Shown here one piece after another: positions 8,207 to 16,815 of a DNA stretch of 35,442 bases. The DNA is taken from assembly GCA_003130835.1 (NCBI GenBank), contig QEXX01000055.1, positions 1 through 35,442 on the forward strand. The letters run 5' to 3'. The DNA is from Anaerolineae bacterium (lineage in GTDB: Bacteria > Chloroflexota > Anaerolineae > Anaerolineales > UBA4823). How positions within the stretch are numbered: position 1 is the stretch's first letter; each line of letters opens with the position of its first letter. The translations under genes and the position numbers were made by a program. The notes beneath the pieces were generated by a model. That model was not told the DNA's origin. It saw only the letters and a program-made list of their open reading frames with translations, and did no database searches.

Positions 8207-9471
8207 AGAGACCCTATCTCCTCCTACGACATCGAGACATTCCCGACTTAAACGACCTGACCGTTTACCGCCAAAACGGTGGTTTTGAAGCCTTTCGCAA
8301 GGCTGTCACCAGTCTGCAGCCCCAGGAAGTGGTCGAAATCGTCAAAGCCTCCGGCTTGCGCGGCCGTGGTGGCGCCGGCTTTCCCACCGGCTTGAAATGG
8401 TCATTTATTGACAATAAGAATTGGCCGCACTACGTGGTCGCCAATGCAGATGAATCCGAACCGGGCACCTTTAAAGACCGAGAGATCATGGAAGGCAACC
8501 CCTTCCAGTTTTTGGAAGGGTTGATGATCGCTTCCTATGCGGTTCAAGCTAACGTGGCTTACGTCTATCTGCGGGGCGAGTTTTGGCAATTAGCCCATCA
8601 ACTTGATCGACGCATTCAACAACTGCACAACGCCGGTCTGTTGGGCGATCGCCTGTTTGGCACGGATTACTCGCTGCGCATTTTCACCCACCTGGGAGCA
8701 GGGGCGTATATTTGCGGCGAAGAAACCGCTCTACTCGAATCGTTGGAAGGCAAACTCGGTCAACCACGCCTGCGCCCTCCATTCCCACCGGCAGTCGGTT
8801 TGTTCGGCAAACCGACCATCGTCAACAACGTCGAGACCCTAGCCAATGTGCCCCTCATCATCGAACGTGGTGCGGATTGGTATCGCTCATTTGGCACCGA
8901 GAAAAGCCCCGGAGTCAAAATTTTCTGTCTCTCCGGGCGAGTGAACCGTCCCGGCAACTATGAATTGCCGCTGGGCACTACCTTCCGAGAACTGATCTTT
9001 GAGCACGGGAAGGGCATTCTTGGTGGCAAGCAGATCAAAGCCATCATGGCAGCCGGTGCTTCTTCGGCGCTGATCGTGGCAGATGAGCGGGCATTGGATA
9101 CCCCCATGGATTACGAGAGCGTGCCTGCGCTCGGAGCGCAATTGGGTTCGGCTTCGATCATCGTGATTGATGAAACCGTCAGCATGGATTGGCTGATCCG
9201 CAAGACCATCCACTTCTTCCAACACGAATCGTGTGGGAAATGCACCCCTTGCCGTGAAGGCACCTATTGGATGAAACATATTATCGACCGCATTCATCGC
9301 GGCCAGGCTAACCAAAATGATGTCGAGCTGCTCTATGACGTCGCCAGCCAGATACGCGGCAAATGCCTGTGCGCCTTAGGAGAGTTTTCCACTGAAGCGG
9401 TGTTGTCAGCTCTCGAGCGCTTCCCCCAAGACTTTGCCGCTCGCGTTGCTCAACAGGAGCCTGCGCTATGA
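8203..9471 (+). CDS. nuoF: NADH-quinone oxidoreductase subunit F (FMN, NADH and cluster N3)
   Basis: 51-kDa-type subunit that oxidises NADH through FMN and passes electrons to [4Fe-4S] cluster N3. The glycine-rich nucleotide-binding loop GLRGRGGAGFPTGLKW lies at residues 51-66. It is followed by NADESEPGTFKDR (about 81-93) and GAGAYICGEETALLES, a second binding segment. Cluster N3 is bound by C344, C347, C350 (ESCGKCTPCREG) and C390 (CLCALGEF). The length of 422 residues is normal. The ATG overlaps the nuoE stop as ATGA, and the 3' end overlaps the nuoG start in the same way. Confidence 0.96.
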   Translation: MKRPYLLLRHRDIPDLNDLTVYRQNGGFEAFRKAVTSLQPQEVVEIVKASGLRGRGGAGFPTGLKWSFIDNKNWPHYVVANADESEPGTFKDREIMEGNPFQFLEGLMIASYAVQANVAYVYLRGEFWQLAHQLDRRIQQLHNAGLLGDRLFGTDYSLRIFTHLGAGAYICGEETALLESLEGKLGQPRLRPPFPPAVGLFGKPTIVNNVETLANVPLIIERGADWYRSFGTEKSPGVKIFCLSGRVNRPGNYELPLGTTFRELIFEHGKGILGGKQIKAIMAAGASSALIVADERALDTPMDYESVPALGAQLGSASIIVIDETVSMDWLIRKTIHFFQHESCGKCTPCREGTYWMKHIIDRIHRGQANQNDVELLYDVASQIRGKCLCALGEFSTEAVLSALERFPQDFAARVAQQEPAL

Positions 9472-11987
9472 CCAAGATGATCACCCTGACCATTGACGGC
9501 ATTCAAGTTACCGTCCCTGAAGGCACAAACATTGTCGATGCAGCCAAAAAAGCCGGCATCGATGTCCCGGTCTTTTGCTATCATCCCAAAATGCATCCGG
9601 TCGGCATGTGCCGCATGTGCTTGGTGGAAGTGGGGCGGCCGGTAGTAGACCGCGCCACGGGCGAGTTTGTGCGCAACGAAGACGGTTCCATCAAAATTCA
9701 ATTTAACCCTAAGCTAGAAACCGGCTGCACCACCCCCGTTTCAGAAGGTATGGTGGTGATCAACACCTCCGAAAAGGTCAAACGGGGACGCAAAGACATC
9801 TTGGAGTTTCTGCTCACCTCTCACCCCCTAGACTGCCCGATTTGCGACAAGGGCGGTGAGTGCCCCTTGCAGAACTTAACCATGGCCCATGGCCCTGGCA
9901 GCTCGCGTTTCTTATTCGATGAAAAGAAACACCTCTTGAAACATACTCCCTTAGGAGAGCTGATCTACCTCGACCAAGAGCGGTGCATCCAATGCGGGCG
10001 ATGTGTGCGCTTCCAAGAGGAATTGGTGGATGACCCGGTGATCGGCTTCTCGCAACGCGGGCGCTCGTTGCAGATTGTCACCTTTTCTGAACCCGGCTTC
10101 GACTCGATCTTTTCGGGCAATACCACCGACATTTGCCCGGTCGGCGCGCTGACCACAGCCGATTTTCGCTTTGGGGCGCGCCCGTGGGAGTTGAATGCCG
10201 CTGCCAGCATCTGTCAACAATGCCCGGTGGGTTGCAATCTGACCTTAAACGTGCGCCGAGAGGCGGTTGCCAGCGGAAAAGTGGTCATCAAGCGCGTCAT
10301 GCCGCGCCAAAATGAGTGGGTCAACGAGATTTGGATTTGCGACAAAGGCCGCTTTGGGTATCACTATACCGAATCCCCTGAACGGCTCACCCAACCGTTG
10401 GTGCGCAAAGAAGGAGAATTACAGCCGGTGAGCTGGGAGGAAGCGTTAGAACTGGTCGCCGAACGTTTCCGCCAAGCCGGAGAAAACCTGCTCAGTGTGG
10501 CAGGCGGGCGGCTCTCCAACGAGGATTTCTTCAACTTGCGCAAGCTCACCGAAGGTCTCGGTGGCAAGACTGCCCTCTACACCCACATGGGCGGCGGCGA
10601 TTTGGTTGCCCTAGCCGGGATGTCAAAGGACAGCAACCTTGCCGAGCTGGGCAAGGGAGATGCCATCTTTGTCATTGCCTCGGATTTGCACCAAGAAGCA
10701 CCTATCTGGTGGCTGCGGGTGAAACAGGCTGCCGAACGCGGCGCAACCCTGATCGTCGCCCTGCCGCGCCCGAACCGCTTGGATAAATTTGCCCAGCATG
10801 TCTTGCGCTATCGCTATGGAGAGGAAAGCGGCTTGGTCTTAGCCATGCTCAACGTGCTGTCCGCCAAGCGCCCGGAACTGCCCGAATCGATCAACGCTCT
10901 CTGGCGAGATGCTGAGGTGCAAGCGGCCGCCAAAGCCTTTGCCGAAGCAAAGAATGCTGTCATTTTCTTCGGCAGCGAAGGGGTAGGCTTACAGGCTTCG
11001 CAAGCCTTAGCCCAAGCTTGTGCCAATTTGCTCTTGCTCACCAATCACGTTGGGCGACCCCATAACGGCCTCATTGCGGTATGGCAACGCCCGAACGATC
11101 AGGGCGCGTGGGAATTGGGCTGGCGGCCATCTCCTGAGCTACGAGAGGCAATGGGCAAAGCCAGCGCTCTCTATCTGGTTGCCTGTGATCCGGCCGCAGA
11201 TGATCCGGGCTTACCCCTAACCCCGGATTTCTTGGTTGTGCAAGATTTGTTCCTCACTGCCACGGCAAAGCTCGCCCATGTGGTGTTGCCAGCCTTGCCT
11301 TTCACCGAACGAGAAGGCAGTTTGGTCAGCGGCGAGCGCCGAGTGCAGCGCTACTATCCAGCCATCCCCGCCCGTCCAGGAGCGCGCGCCGACTTTGCCA
11401 TCATCGGACAAATCGGCAAACAGCTCGGCATGGACTTGGAAGATCGAATCGCCTCGAAGGTGATGTTGCGTATTGCAGCCGAAGTGCCAGCCTTTGCAGG
11501 CATCACCTACACAACCTTGGCGCATGCCCCCGAACAATGGCCAATCATTGGAAGAGCAGACCTCTACTACGGTGGCACAACCTATGAAAACCAACAGGGC
11601 ATCGGCGTTCAGCTCCCGAACGGCGTCGAGCGCGGTGAACAACTGACCTTGAGCTGGCCTGCGCTTGTGACGCTGGCACACCATGGGGAGGGCTATCTGG
11701 CTGTGCCGGTCACCAAACTCTATGACGGCGGTTCCACCTTGATGGCTTCTCATTTGTTGGATCAACGCCGGGTTGGCTCAGTCATTTGGATGCACCCCGC
11801 TGAAGCCAGCCAAAACGCCGTTCAAGATGGCGAATTCGTGCACCTGCAAATCGGCGAAGCCTCTGCCATCGCTACAGTACAGTTGGATGAACAAGTCCCG
11901 CAAGGGGTGATTTTAGCCCCCCGCAGTACGGGCATTCCGCTCCACGAACCCCGCCTTGTCCAAATCAAGGTGGTTGAACGGAGTTAA
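9468..11987 (+). CDS. nuoG: NADH-quinone oxidoreductase subunit G (iron-sulfur chain, molybdopterin-oxidoreductase fold)
   Basis: 75-kDa-type subunit carrying several clusters of the electron chain. The N-terminal ferredoxin domain binds [2Fe-2S] N1b through C37, C48, C51 and C87. Cluster N5 has the unusual His ligand (H119, C123, C126, C132). Cluster N4 uses C173, C176, C179 and C223. A fourth set (C249, C252, C256, C291) provides the extra off-path cluster N7, known from some bacteria such as E. coli and Thermus. The remaining 500 or so residues form the molybdopterin-oxidoreductase-like body, inactive for molybdenum chemistry in this family. A final beta-rich domain at about 700-839 resembles the dinucleotide-binding domain. 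The length (839) is within the bacterial range. The ATG at 9468 overlaps the nuoF stop. Confidence 0.95.
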   Translation: MTKMITLTIDGIQVTVPEGTNIVDAAKKAGIDVPVFCYHPKMHPVGMCRMCLVEVGRPVVDRATGEFVRNEDGSIKIQFNPKLETGCTTPVSEGMVVINTSEKVKRGRKDILEFLLTSHPLDCPICDKGGECPLQNLTMAHGPGSSRFLFDEKKHLLKHTPLGELIYLDQERCIQCGRCVRFQEELVDDPVIGFSQRGRSLQIVTFSEPGFDSIFSGNTTDICPVGALTTADFRFGARPWELNAAASICQQCPVGCNLTLNVRREAVASGKVVIKRVMPRQNEWVNEIWICDKGRFGYHYTESPERLTQPLVRKEGELQPVSWEEALELVAERFRQAGENLLSVAGGRLSNEDFFNLRKLTEGLGGKTALYTHMGGGDLVALAGMSKDSNLAELGKGDAIFVIASDLHQEAPIWWLRVKQAAERGATLIVALPRPNRLDKFAQHVLRYRYGEESGLVLAMLNVLSAKRPELPESINALWRDAEVQAAAKAFAEAKNAVIFFGSEGVGLQASQALAQACANLLLLTNHVGRPHNGLIAVWQRPNDQGAWELGWRPSPELREAMGKASALYLVACDPAADDPGLPLTPDFLVVQDLFLTATAKLAHVVLPALPFTEREGSLVSGERRVQRYYPAIPARPGARADFAIIGQIGKQLGMDLEDRIASKVMLRIAAEVPAFAGITYTTLAHAPEQWPIIGRADLYYGGTTYENQQGIGVQLPNGVERGEQLTLSWPALVTLAHHGEGYLAVPVTKLYDGGSTLMASHLLDQRRVGSVIWMHPAEASQNAVQDGEFVHLQIGEASAIATVQLDEQVPQGVILAPRSTGIPLHEPRLVQIKVVERS

Positions 11988-12002
11988 AAAAACGAGGTCA
12001 AT

Positions 12003-13109
12003 ATGGATTGGGCATCTCTGATCGAATGGACGGTTAAATCGCTGGCTTTGATTTTGGCTTTGCTCACCGGCTTTGCCTATTTGACTCTCTTTGAGCGCAA
12101 GGTGTTAGCCCGCTTTCAAGTGCGCATCGGACCGAACCGCGCCGGACCATTTGGCCTTCTCCAACCGGTGGCGGATGGAATCAAGCTCATTTTCAAAGAG
12201 GAGCTCATCCCCGCTAATGCCGATAAAATCATCTTTATCCTTGCCCCGATCATCACGGTGGTGCCGGCCTTGGTCATTATGGCCGTCGTTCCATTTGGAC
12301 CGCCCATCCAACTGTTTGGTCGAACGATCACCTTGCAAGTCGCCGATTTGAACGTGGGCATCCTTTATATCATGGCAATTGCATCGATCTCGGTGTATGG
12401 AATTGTTTTGGCAGGATGGTCTTCCAACAATAAATACGCCACGTTGGGCGGCATCCGCTCTTCTGCGCAGATGATCAGTTATGAACTTGCCTTGGGTTTG
12501 GCATTTACAGGCCCAATTCTGCTCACCTCATCCCTGCGTCTAACGGATATCGTAGAAGCCCAACGCAACATCTGGTTTGTTCTGTACCAGCCGGTTGGGG
12601 CGTTTATCTTCTGGATTTCTACCCTGGCAGAGGTCAACCGCGCTCCCTTCGATATGCCTGAAGCAGAGCAAGAATTGACCGCCGGCTACCACACCGAATA
12701 TTCAGGTATGAAGTTTGCCTTGTTCTTCATGGCAGAGTATGTCAAAATGATCGCCGTCTCTGCGATTGCTGTGACACTTTTCTTTGGTGGTTATCGCGGG
12801 CCCTTTGTGGATCAACTCCCCATTCTGGGCCCGATTTACTTTTTGCTCAAAGTAGTGGGGTTCCTATTCCTGATGGTTTGGGTGCGGGCGACGTTACCGC
12901 GCATTCGCTACGACCGCCTGATGGCTTTTGGCTGGAAGGTCTTGTTTTCGCTTGCCTTAGGCAATGCGATGTTGACCGCTCTCGGCATTTTGCTGGCTGA
13001 TACGTTTCAAAACCCTCTCTGGCTGTGGTCTATTCCCGTCATGACCATTGCCTTTTTCTTATTGGTAGTTTACTTAACGCGAGGTTCAATTGCAGGAGGT
13101 AATCGGTAA
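12003..13109 (+). CDS. nuoH: NADH-quinone oxidoreductase subunit H
   Basis: ND1-type membrane subunit that closes the quinone channel and couples the peripheral arm to proton pumping. The 368 residues contain about eight to nine hydrophobic segments. Family motifs are intact: RIGPNRAGPFGLLQPVADGIKL near residue 45, KEELIPANADK, and the acidic loop EVNRAPFDMPEAEQELTAGYHTEYSG, with its run of conserved glutamates, at about 205-235. GAGGT at 11994-11998 is the ribosome-binding site. It follows nuoG by 15 bases, and its TAA shares a base with the nuoI ATG. Confidence 0.96.
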   Translation: MDWASLIEWTVKSLALILALLTGFAYLTLFERKVLARFQVRIGPNRAGPFGLLQPVADGIKLIFKEELIPANADKIIFILAPIITVVPALVIMAVVPFGPPIQLFGRTITLQVADLNVGILYIMAIASISVYGIVLAGWSSNNKYATLGGIRSSAQMISYELALGLAFTGPILLTSSLRLTDIVEAQRNIWFVLYQPVGAFIFWISTLAEVNRAPFDMPEAEQELTAGYHTEYSGMKFALFFMAEYVKMIAVSAIAVTLFFGGYRGPFVDQLPILGPIYFLLKVVGFLFLMVWVRATLPRIRYDRLMAFGWKVLFSLALGNAMLTALGILLADTFQNPLWLWSIPVMTIAFFLLVVYLTRGSIAGGNR

Positions 13110-13609
13110 TGTTAGGTGATTTAGCCCGTGGCTTAGCCACTACGCTCAAAGCAATGTTTGAAAAACCGGTGACGATTCAGTACCCGGAAGTGAAGCGTCC
13201 GGTGCGCACCCGGTATAAAGGGCGCCATGTCCTCAAGCGCTATGAGAATGGCTTGGAGAAGTGCATCGGTTGCTCGCTGTGCGCCGCAGCTTGCCCGGCC
13301 GATGCCATTTTCGTCGAAGCGGCTGAGAACACCGATGACGAACGCTACTCGCCAGGCGAACGCTATGCGCGGGTGTACGAGATTAATCTGCTGCGCTGCA
13401 TTTTCTGCGGCTATTGCGAGGACGCTTGTCCGACCGAAGCCATTGTGTTGGGTGACAATTACGAGCTTTCTTTCACCGATCGCCGCTCGTCAATCTACAC
13501 CAAGGAAATGCTGTTAGAACCGGTGCCGGAAGGCGGCAAACCGACTCCGCAGAAGACGCGCCCCGGTGAATTTGCTCGGGCAATTCCGGAAATGAAGGAT
13601 CCGGTTTGA
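13109..13609 (+). CDS. nuoI: NADH-quinone oxidoreductase subunit I (clusters N6a and N6b)
   Basis: 8Fe ferredoxin-type subunit that links NuoG to NuoB. Two CxxCxxCxxxC motifs are complete: C52, C55, C58, C62 and C97, C100, C103, C107, each followed by P and an acidic or hydrophobic stretch as in bacterial ferredoxins. At 166 residues the length is normal. A strong AGGAGG at 13094-13099 lies nine bases before the ATG, which overlaps the nuoH stop (TAATG). The gene is followed by the largest gap of the operon, filled with palindromic repeats. Confidence 0.96.
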   Translation: MLGDLARGLATTLKAMFEKPVTIQYPEVKRPVRTRYKGRHVLKRYENGLEKCIGCSLCAAACPADAIFVEAAENTDDERYSPGERYARVYEINLLRCIFCGYCEDACPTEAIVLGDNYELSFTDRRSSIYTKEMLLEPVPEGGKPTPQKTRPGEFARAIPEMKDPV

Positions 13610-13680
13610 TGCAGAAAGCTATTTTTGGTCAGCCACACAGGTCGAAGTACGAGCGCTGGGGATTGGGTCGAAACCCAAAC

Positions 13681-13806
13681 CCTCACCCCCAACCCTTCTC
13701 CCAGTGGGCGAGGCGAGTTTGCCCTCGCCCACAACCCCTCTGCCAATCGGCGAGGGGTGTTTGTCCTCACCCCTTATCCTCTCTCAGCAAGCGTGCGGAG
13801 AAGGTT
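13681..13806. repeat. Three 42-bp tandem palindromic repeat units in the nuoI-nuoJ spacer
   Basis: Units begin with CCTC at 13681, 13723 and 13765, an exact 42-base period. They share a C-rich half (about CCTCACCCCCAACCC) and a G-rich half (about GGCGAGGGG). Each unit can fold on itself. In addition GTGGGCGAGG (13704-13713) pairs perfectly with CCTCGCCCAC (13723-13732). A 6-bp hairpin with loop CGAA (13663-13678) lies just upstream. The type resembles the short palindromic repeats widespread in Chloroflexota and some other phyla, translated as LTPNPSP-like frames. The 222-base spacer (13610-13831) contains no recognisable gene. Confidence 0.75.
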
Positions 13807-13831
13807 CTATCCCTAAATTGGGAGGTCGTGC

Positions 13832-14365
13832 ATGAGTGTTGATTTGGTGCTTTTTGGCGGATTAGCATTGGTGACCGTTCTTTCCGCCCTTGGGATGTTG
13901 TTCAGCCGCAACGCCGTTTATTCGGCTCTATATTTGATCTTTAACTTTTCAACGGTAGCGGTTTTTTATCTTTTGCTCAGCGCGCCTTTTATCGCTTTAG
14001 CGCAAATTACCGTCTATGCCGGCGCTATCATGGTTTTGTTCTTGTTTGTGATCATGCTGCTAGGCGCAGAACAGGCTGGACGCACCCAACCCACTTGGTG
14101 GATGCAGCCCCTTGCCCTGAGCTTGGCGGGGATTTTGATCCTCGAAGCCGTGTATTTGATTGCAACCCACCGCTCTAGCTTCCCTGTTCTGCAAGCTGCT
14201 ATGGGTGACTTCGGCAACCCGTTGCAGATTGGTGAGCTTTTGTTCAGCAATTATCTGTTGGCTTTTGAGACGGTCGCCTTGTTGCTATTGGTTGCGGTGA
14301 TCGGCGCCATCTTCCTGAGCCGTGGCCGCAAGGCGCGCCAAACCCAATCGGAGGCAAAATCCTAA
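13832..14365 (+). CDS. nuoJ: NADH-quinone oxidoreductase subunit J
   Basis: ND6-type membrane subunit of complex I. The 177 residues form five hydrophobic segments. The conserved region SRNAVYSALYLIFNF is followed by IALAQITVYAGAIMVLFLFVIMLLG (about 50-75), the helix that contains the family's pi-bulge. GGGAGG at 13820-13825, six bases before the ATG, is a strong ribosome-binding site. It comes directly after the repeat spacer, so translation restarts independently here. Confidence 0.95.
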   Translation: MSVDLVLFGGLALVTVLSALGMLFSRNAVYSALYLIFNFSTVAVFYLLLSAPFIALAQITVYAGAIMVLFLFVIMLLGAEQAGRTQPTWWMQPLALSLAGILILEAVYLIATHRSSFPVLQAAMGDFGNPLQIGELLFSNYLLAFETVALLLLVAVIGAIFLSRGRKARQTQSEAKS

Positions 14366-14668
14366 ATGGTACCCATTTACTATTACATTGCCTTATCTGC
14401 TATCCTCTTCACCCTTGGGTCCCTGGGTGTCCTCATCCGCCGCAACGCCATCATTATCTTTATGTCGGTCGAGCTTATGCTCAACGCGGCCAACTTGGCT
14501 TTTGTCGCCTTTGCCCGCATGCACGGCGGCTTGAGCGGACAGATTTTCGTCTTTTTTGTTATGGCGGTAGCCGCCGCTGAAGTGGCAGTCGGTTTAGCAT
14601 TGATCGTCAAGATCTTCGAGACCAAGCACAGCATTGATATCGATCAAATGAATATGATGAAAGGTTAG
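14366..14668 (+). CDS. nuoK: NADH-quinone oxidoreductase subunit K
   Basis: ND4L-type membrane subunit with three transmembrane helices in 100 residues. The two glutamates needed for proton transfer are at E36 ([12 protein letters not shown]) and E72 ([12 protein letters not shown]), the same positions as in E. coli. The ATG follows the nuoJ stop with no gap, and a GGAGG inside the end of nuoJ serves as ribosome-binding site. Confidence 0.96.
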   Translation: MVPIYYYIALSAILFTLGSLGVLIRRNAIIIFMSVELMLNAANLAFVAFARMHGGLSGQIFVFFVMAVAAAEVAVGLALIVKIFETKHSIDIDQMNMMKG

Positions 14669-14682
14669 CTGCGGAGAAGCTT

Positions 14683-16812
14683 ATGCTGATGAGTGAAACA
14701 GCCACAGCCGGTTTGTCTTTCTTTTCCTTAGCGCCGTTGGTGCTCTTCTTTCCTCTGCTGGGATTGCTGCTCAATCTGATCTGGGGTGGTCGCTTTTCGG
14801 AAAAAGTCATCGGTGGGATTGCTAGCGGAGCTGTTGGGGCAACGTTTTTGGTTGCTGTCTTACAGATGGTGGCGTTGCTCAGTCACCCCGAAGGGACGGT
14901 TATCCCCTTGGTGGATTGGATCACCATTGGAGCGTTAAATATCCATTGGGGCATCCAGATCGACACCCTGTCGGTCACGATGATGTTGGTTGTGTCGGGC
15001 GTTGGGTGTCTGATTCACATTTACGCCATTGCTTACATGCATGACGACGTGCGCATCAATGGCGATCCAAGCCGCTATCGCCGTTTCTTTGTCTTTTTCA
15101 ATTTGTTCATCCTGGCAATGATGACCCTGGTCAGCGCCGACAATTACCTGATGCTATTTGTCGGCTGGGAGGGGGTCGGTTTGTGCTCCTACCTGTTGAT
15201 CGGCTTCTGGTACGATAAGGGCAAGGACGGCATCGGCAATGCCCTGGCTGGAAATAAAGCTTTTATCACCAATCGGGTTGGCGATTTCGGTTTCCTGTTG
15301 GCAGCTTTTACCCTGTTCGGCCTGTTCCGCAGCTTCAACTTCAACGAGGTCTTTGCTAAAGTCGAAGAAATTTCTGTCCTGATGCCGGCCGGCATTTTGA
15401 TGATTACGCTGTTTATGCTGATTGGGGTGACCGGAAAGTCGGCACAACTGCCCTTATACGTCTGGTTGCCGGATGCCATGGCTGGCCCAACGCCGGTTTC
15501 GGCCCTCATCCATGCGGCAACCATGGTGACAGCCGGCGTGTATTTGATCGCCCGCTCCCATCCATTGTATGCAGTTGTCCCCCAAGCGCAAAGTCTGGTG
15601 GCGTGGGTGGGAACGCTGACGGCTGTCTTTGCCGCAACCATTGCGGTGGCGCAGTTTGACATCAAAAAAGTGCTCGCCTATTCCACCATCAGCCAATTGG
15701 GCTTTATGGTAGCTGCCGTCGGCATGGGAGCGTATGTCGCCGGCATGTTCCATCTGGTAACCCATGCTTTCTTCAAAGCCTTGCTGTTCCTTTCTTCGGG
15801 TTCCGTCATCCAAGGTGTCGAGCGCGGCTTGCACGAAGTGGAACATCATCACAAAGGCAAACAGGCCGCTGCGCATCACCTCGATCCGCAGGACATGCGC
15901 AATATGGGCGGCTTGCGCCAACGCATGCCAATCACGTTTTGGGTGTACCTCATCGGTGCCCTGGCTTTAGCCGGCATTGTGCCGTTGGCTGGCTTTTGGT
16001 CAAAGGACGAGATTTTGCTCAAAGCCAGCTACAAAGACGCACGGCTATACACCCTGCTTTCGATTGCGGCTTTCTTCACCGCCTTTTATATGGCACGCCA
16101 GATCATCTTGGTCTTTTTCGGCAAACCCCGCAGTGATGCTGCCGCTCATGCTACAGAAAGCCCGAAATTAATGACGGTGCCCTTGATCGCCTTAGCAGTC
16201 TTATCGGTCTTCGGTGGGGCGCTAAATCTGCCTGGCATTCACGCCTTCGGACACTGGCTCGAACACACCATCCACCACCTTGCGGCGGTGAAAGAAGGTG
16301 TGGAATTGCCGGAATTTAGCCTGCAAGTTGCGGCCGTATCTACCCTCATCGCCTTCCTTGCTATTGCGCTTGGCTGGTGGGTGTATCAGCAATGGGGCGA
16401 ACGGCTGCAAAAGGCAAATGCTGCTTACATCGATCCGTTGCAAGTGGCTTTTAAACCTGTATTCAATGTGCTGAACCAGAAATATTGGGTCGATGAGTTG
16501 TATTGGGCACTGTTTGTCAATCCGTATAAAGCTTTTTCAAAATGGCTTGCCGAACAGGTGGACTGGCGCTTCTGGCATGATTGGTTTCACGATACCATTA
16601 TCGCCGGCGGCTTCAAACGCCTAACGCTTTTCTTAGCTCAACCCATTGATCTCGGTATCATCGATGGGATAGCCAACGGACTGGCAGCCCTCACTCAAGC
16701 TGGCGCAGCCTATTTGCGCCGCTTCCAGAGCGGGTATGTGCGCAACTACGCCTTGGCAGTTTTCCTCGGAGTGGTTGCGATGATGAGCTATCTAATCTTC
16801 GTCTTGAGGTAG
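14683..16812 (+). CDS. nuoL: NADH-quinone oxidoreductase subunit L (antiporter-like, with lateral helix)
   Basis: Distal proton-pumping subunit of the ND5/MrpA type. The 709-residue protein has about sixteen hydrophobic segments. Key motifs are GWEGVGLCSYLLIGFWY, with the conserved glutamate (about residues 160-176), and GKSAQLPLYVWLPDAMAGPTPVSALIHAATMVTAG, with the conserved lysine and histidine (about 250-285). A His-rich loop after GVERGLHEVEHHH is typical of bacterial NuoL. The C-terminal 150 residues include the amphipathic lateral helix and final anchor. GGAG at 14673-14676 fits the ATG at 14683 better than a second ATG at 14689. Confidence 0.95.
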   Translation: MLMSETATAGLSFFSLAPLVLFFPLLGLLLNLIWGGRFSEKVIGGIASGAVGATFLVAVLQMVALLSHPEGTVIPLVDWITIGALNIHWGIQIDTLSVTMMLVVSGVGCLIHIYAIAYMHDDVRINGDPSRYRRFFVFFNLFILAMMTLVSADNYLMLFVGWEGVGLCSYLLIGFWYDKGKDGIGNALAGNKAFITNRVGDFGFLLAAFTLFGLFRSFNFNEVFAKVEEISVLMPAGILMITLFMLIGVTGKSAQLPLYVWLPDAMAGPTPVSALIHAATMVTAGVYLIARSHPLYAVVPQAQSLVAWVGTLTAVFAATIAVAQFDIKKVLAYSTISQLGFMVAAVGMGAYVAGMFHLVTHAFFKALLFLSSGSVIQGVERGLHEVEHHHKGKQAAAHHLDPQDMRNMGGLRQRMPITFWVYLIGALALAGIVPLAGFWSKDEILLKASYKDARLYTLLSIAAFFTAFYMARQIILVFFGKPRSDAAAHATESPKLMTVPLIALAVLSVFGGALNLPGIHAFGHWLEHTIHHLAAVKEGVELPEFSLQVAAVSTLIAFLAIALGWWVYQQWGERLQKANAAYIDPLQVAFKPVFNVLNQKYWVDELYWALFVNPYKAFSKWLAEQVDWRFWHDWFHDTIIAGGFKRLTLFLAQPIDLGIIDGIANGLAALTQAGAAYLRRFQSGYVRNYALAVFLGVVAMMSYLIFVLR

Positions 16813-16815
16813 CGT

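Noticed and set aside
13606-13842. Open frames of 63-91 codons over the nuoI-nuoJ spacer
   Set aside because: The Pro/Arg/Ser-rich products (LTPNPSPSGRG style) come from the 42-base palindromic repeat and not from a gene.
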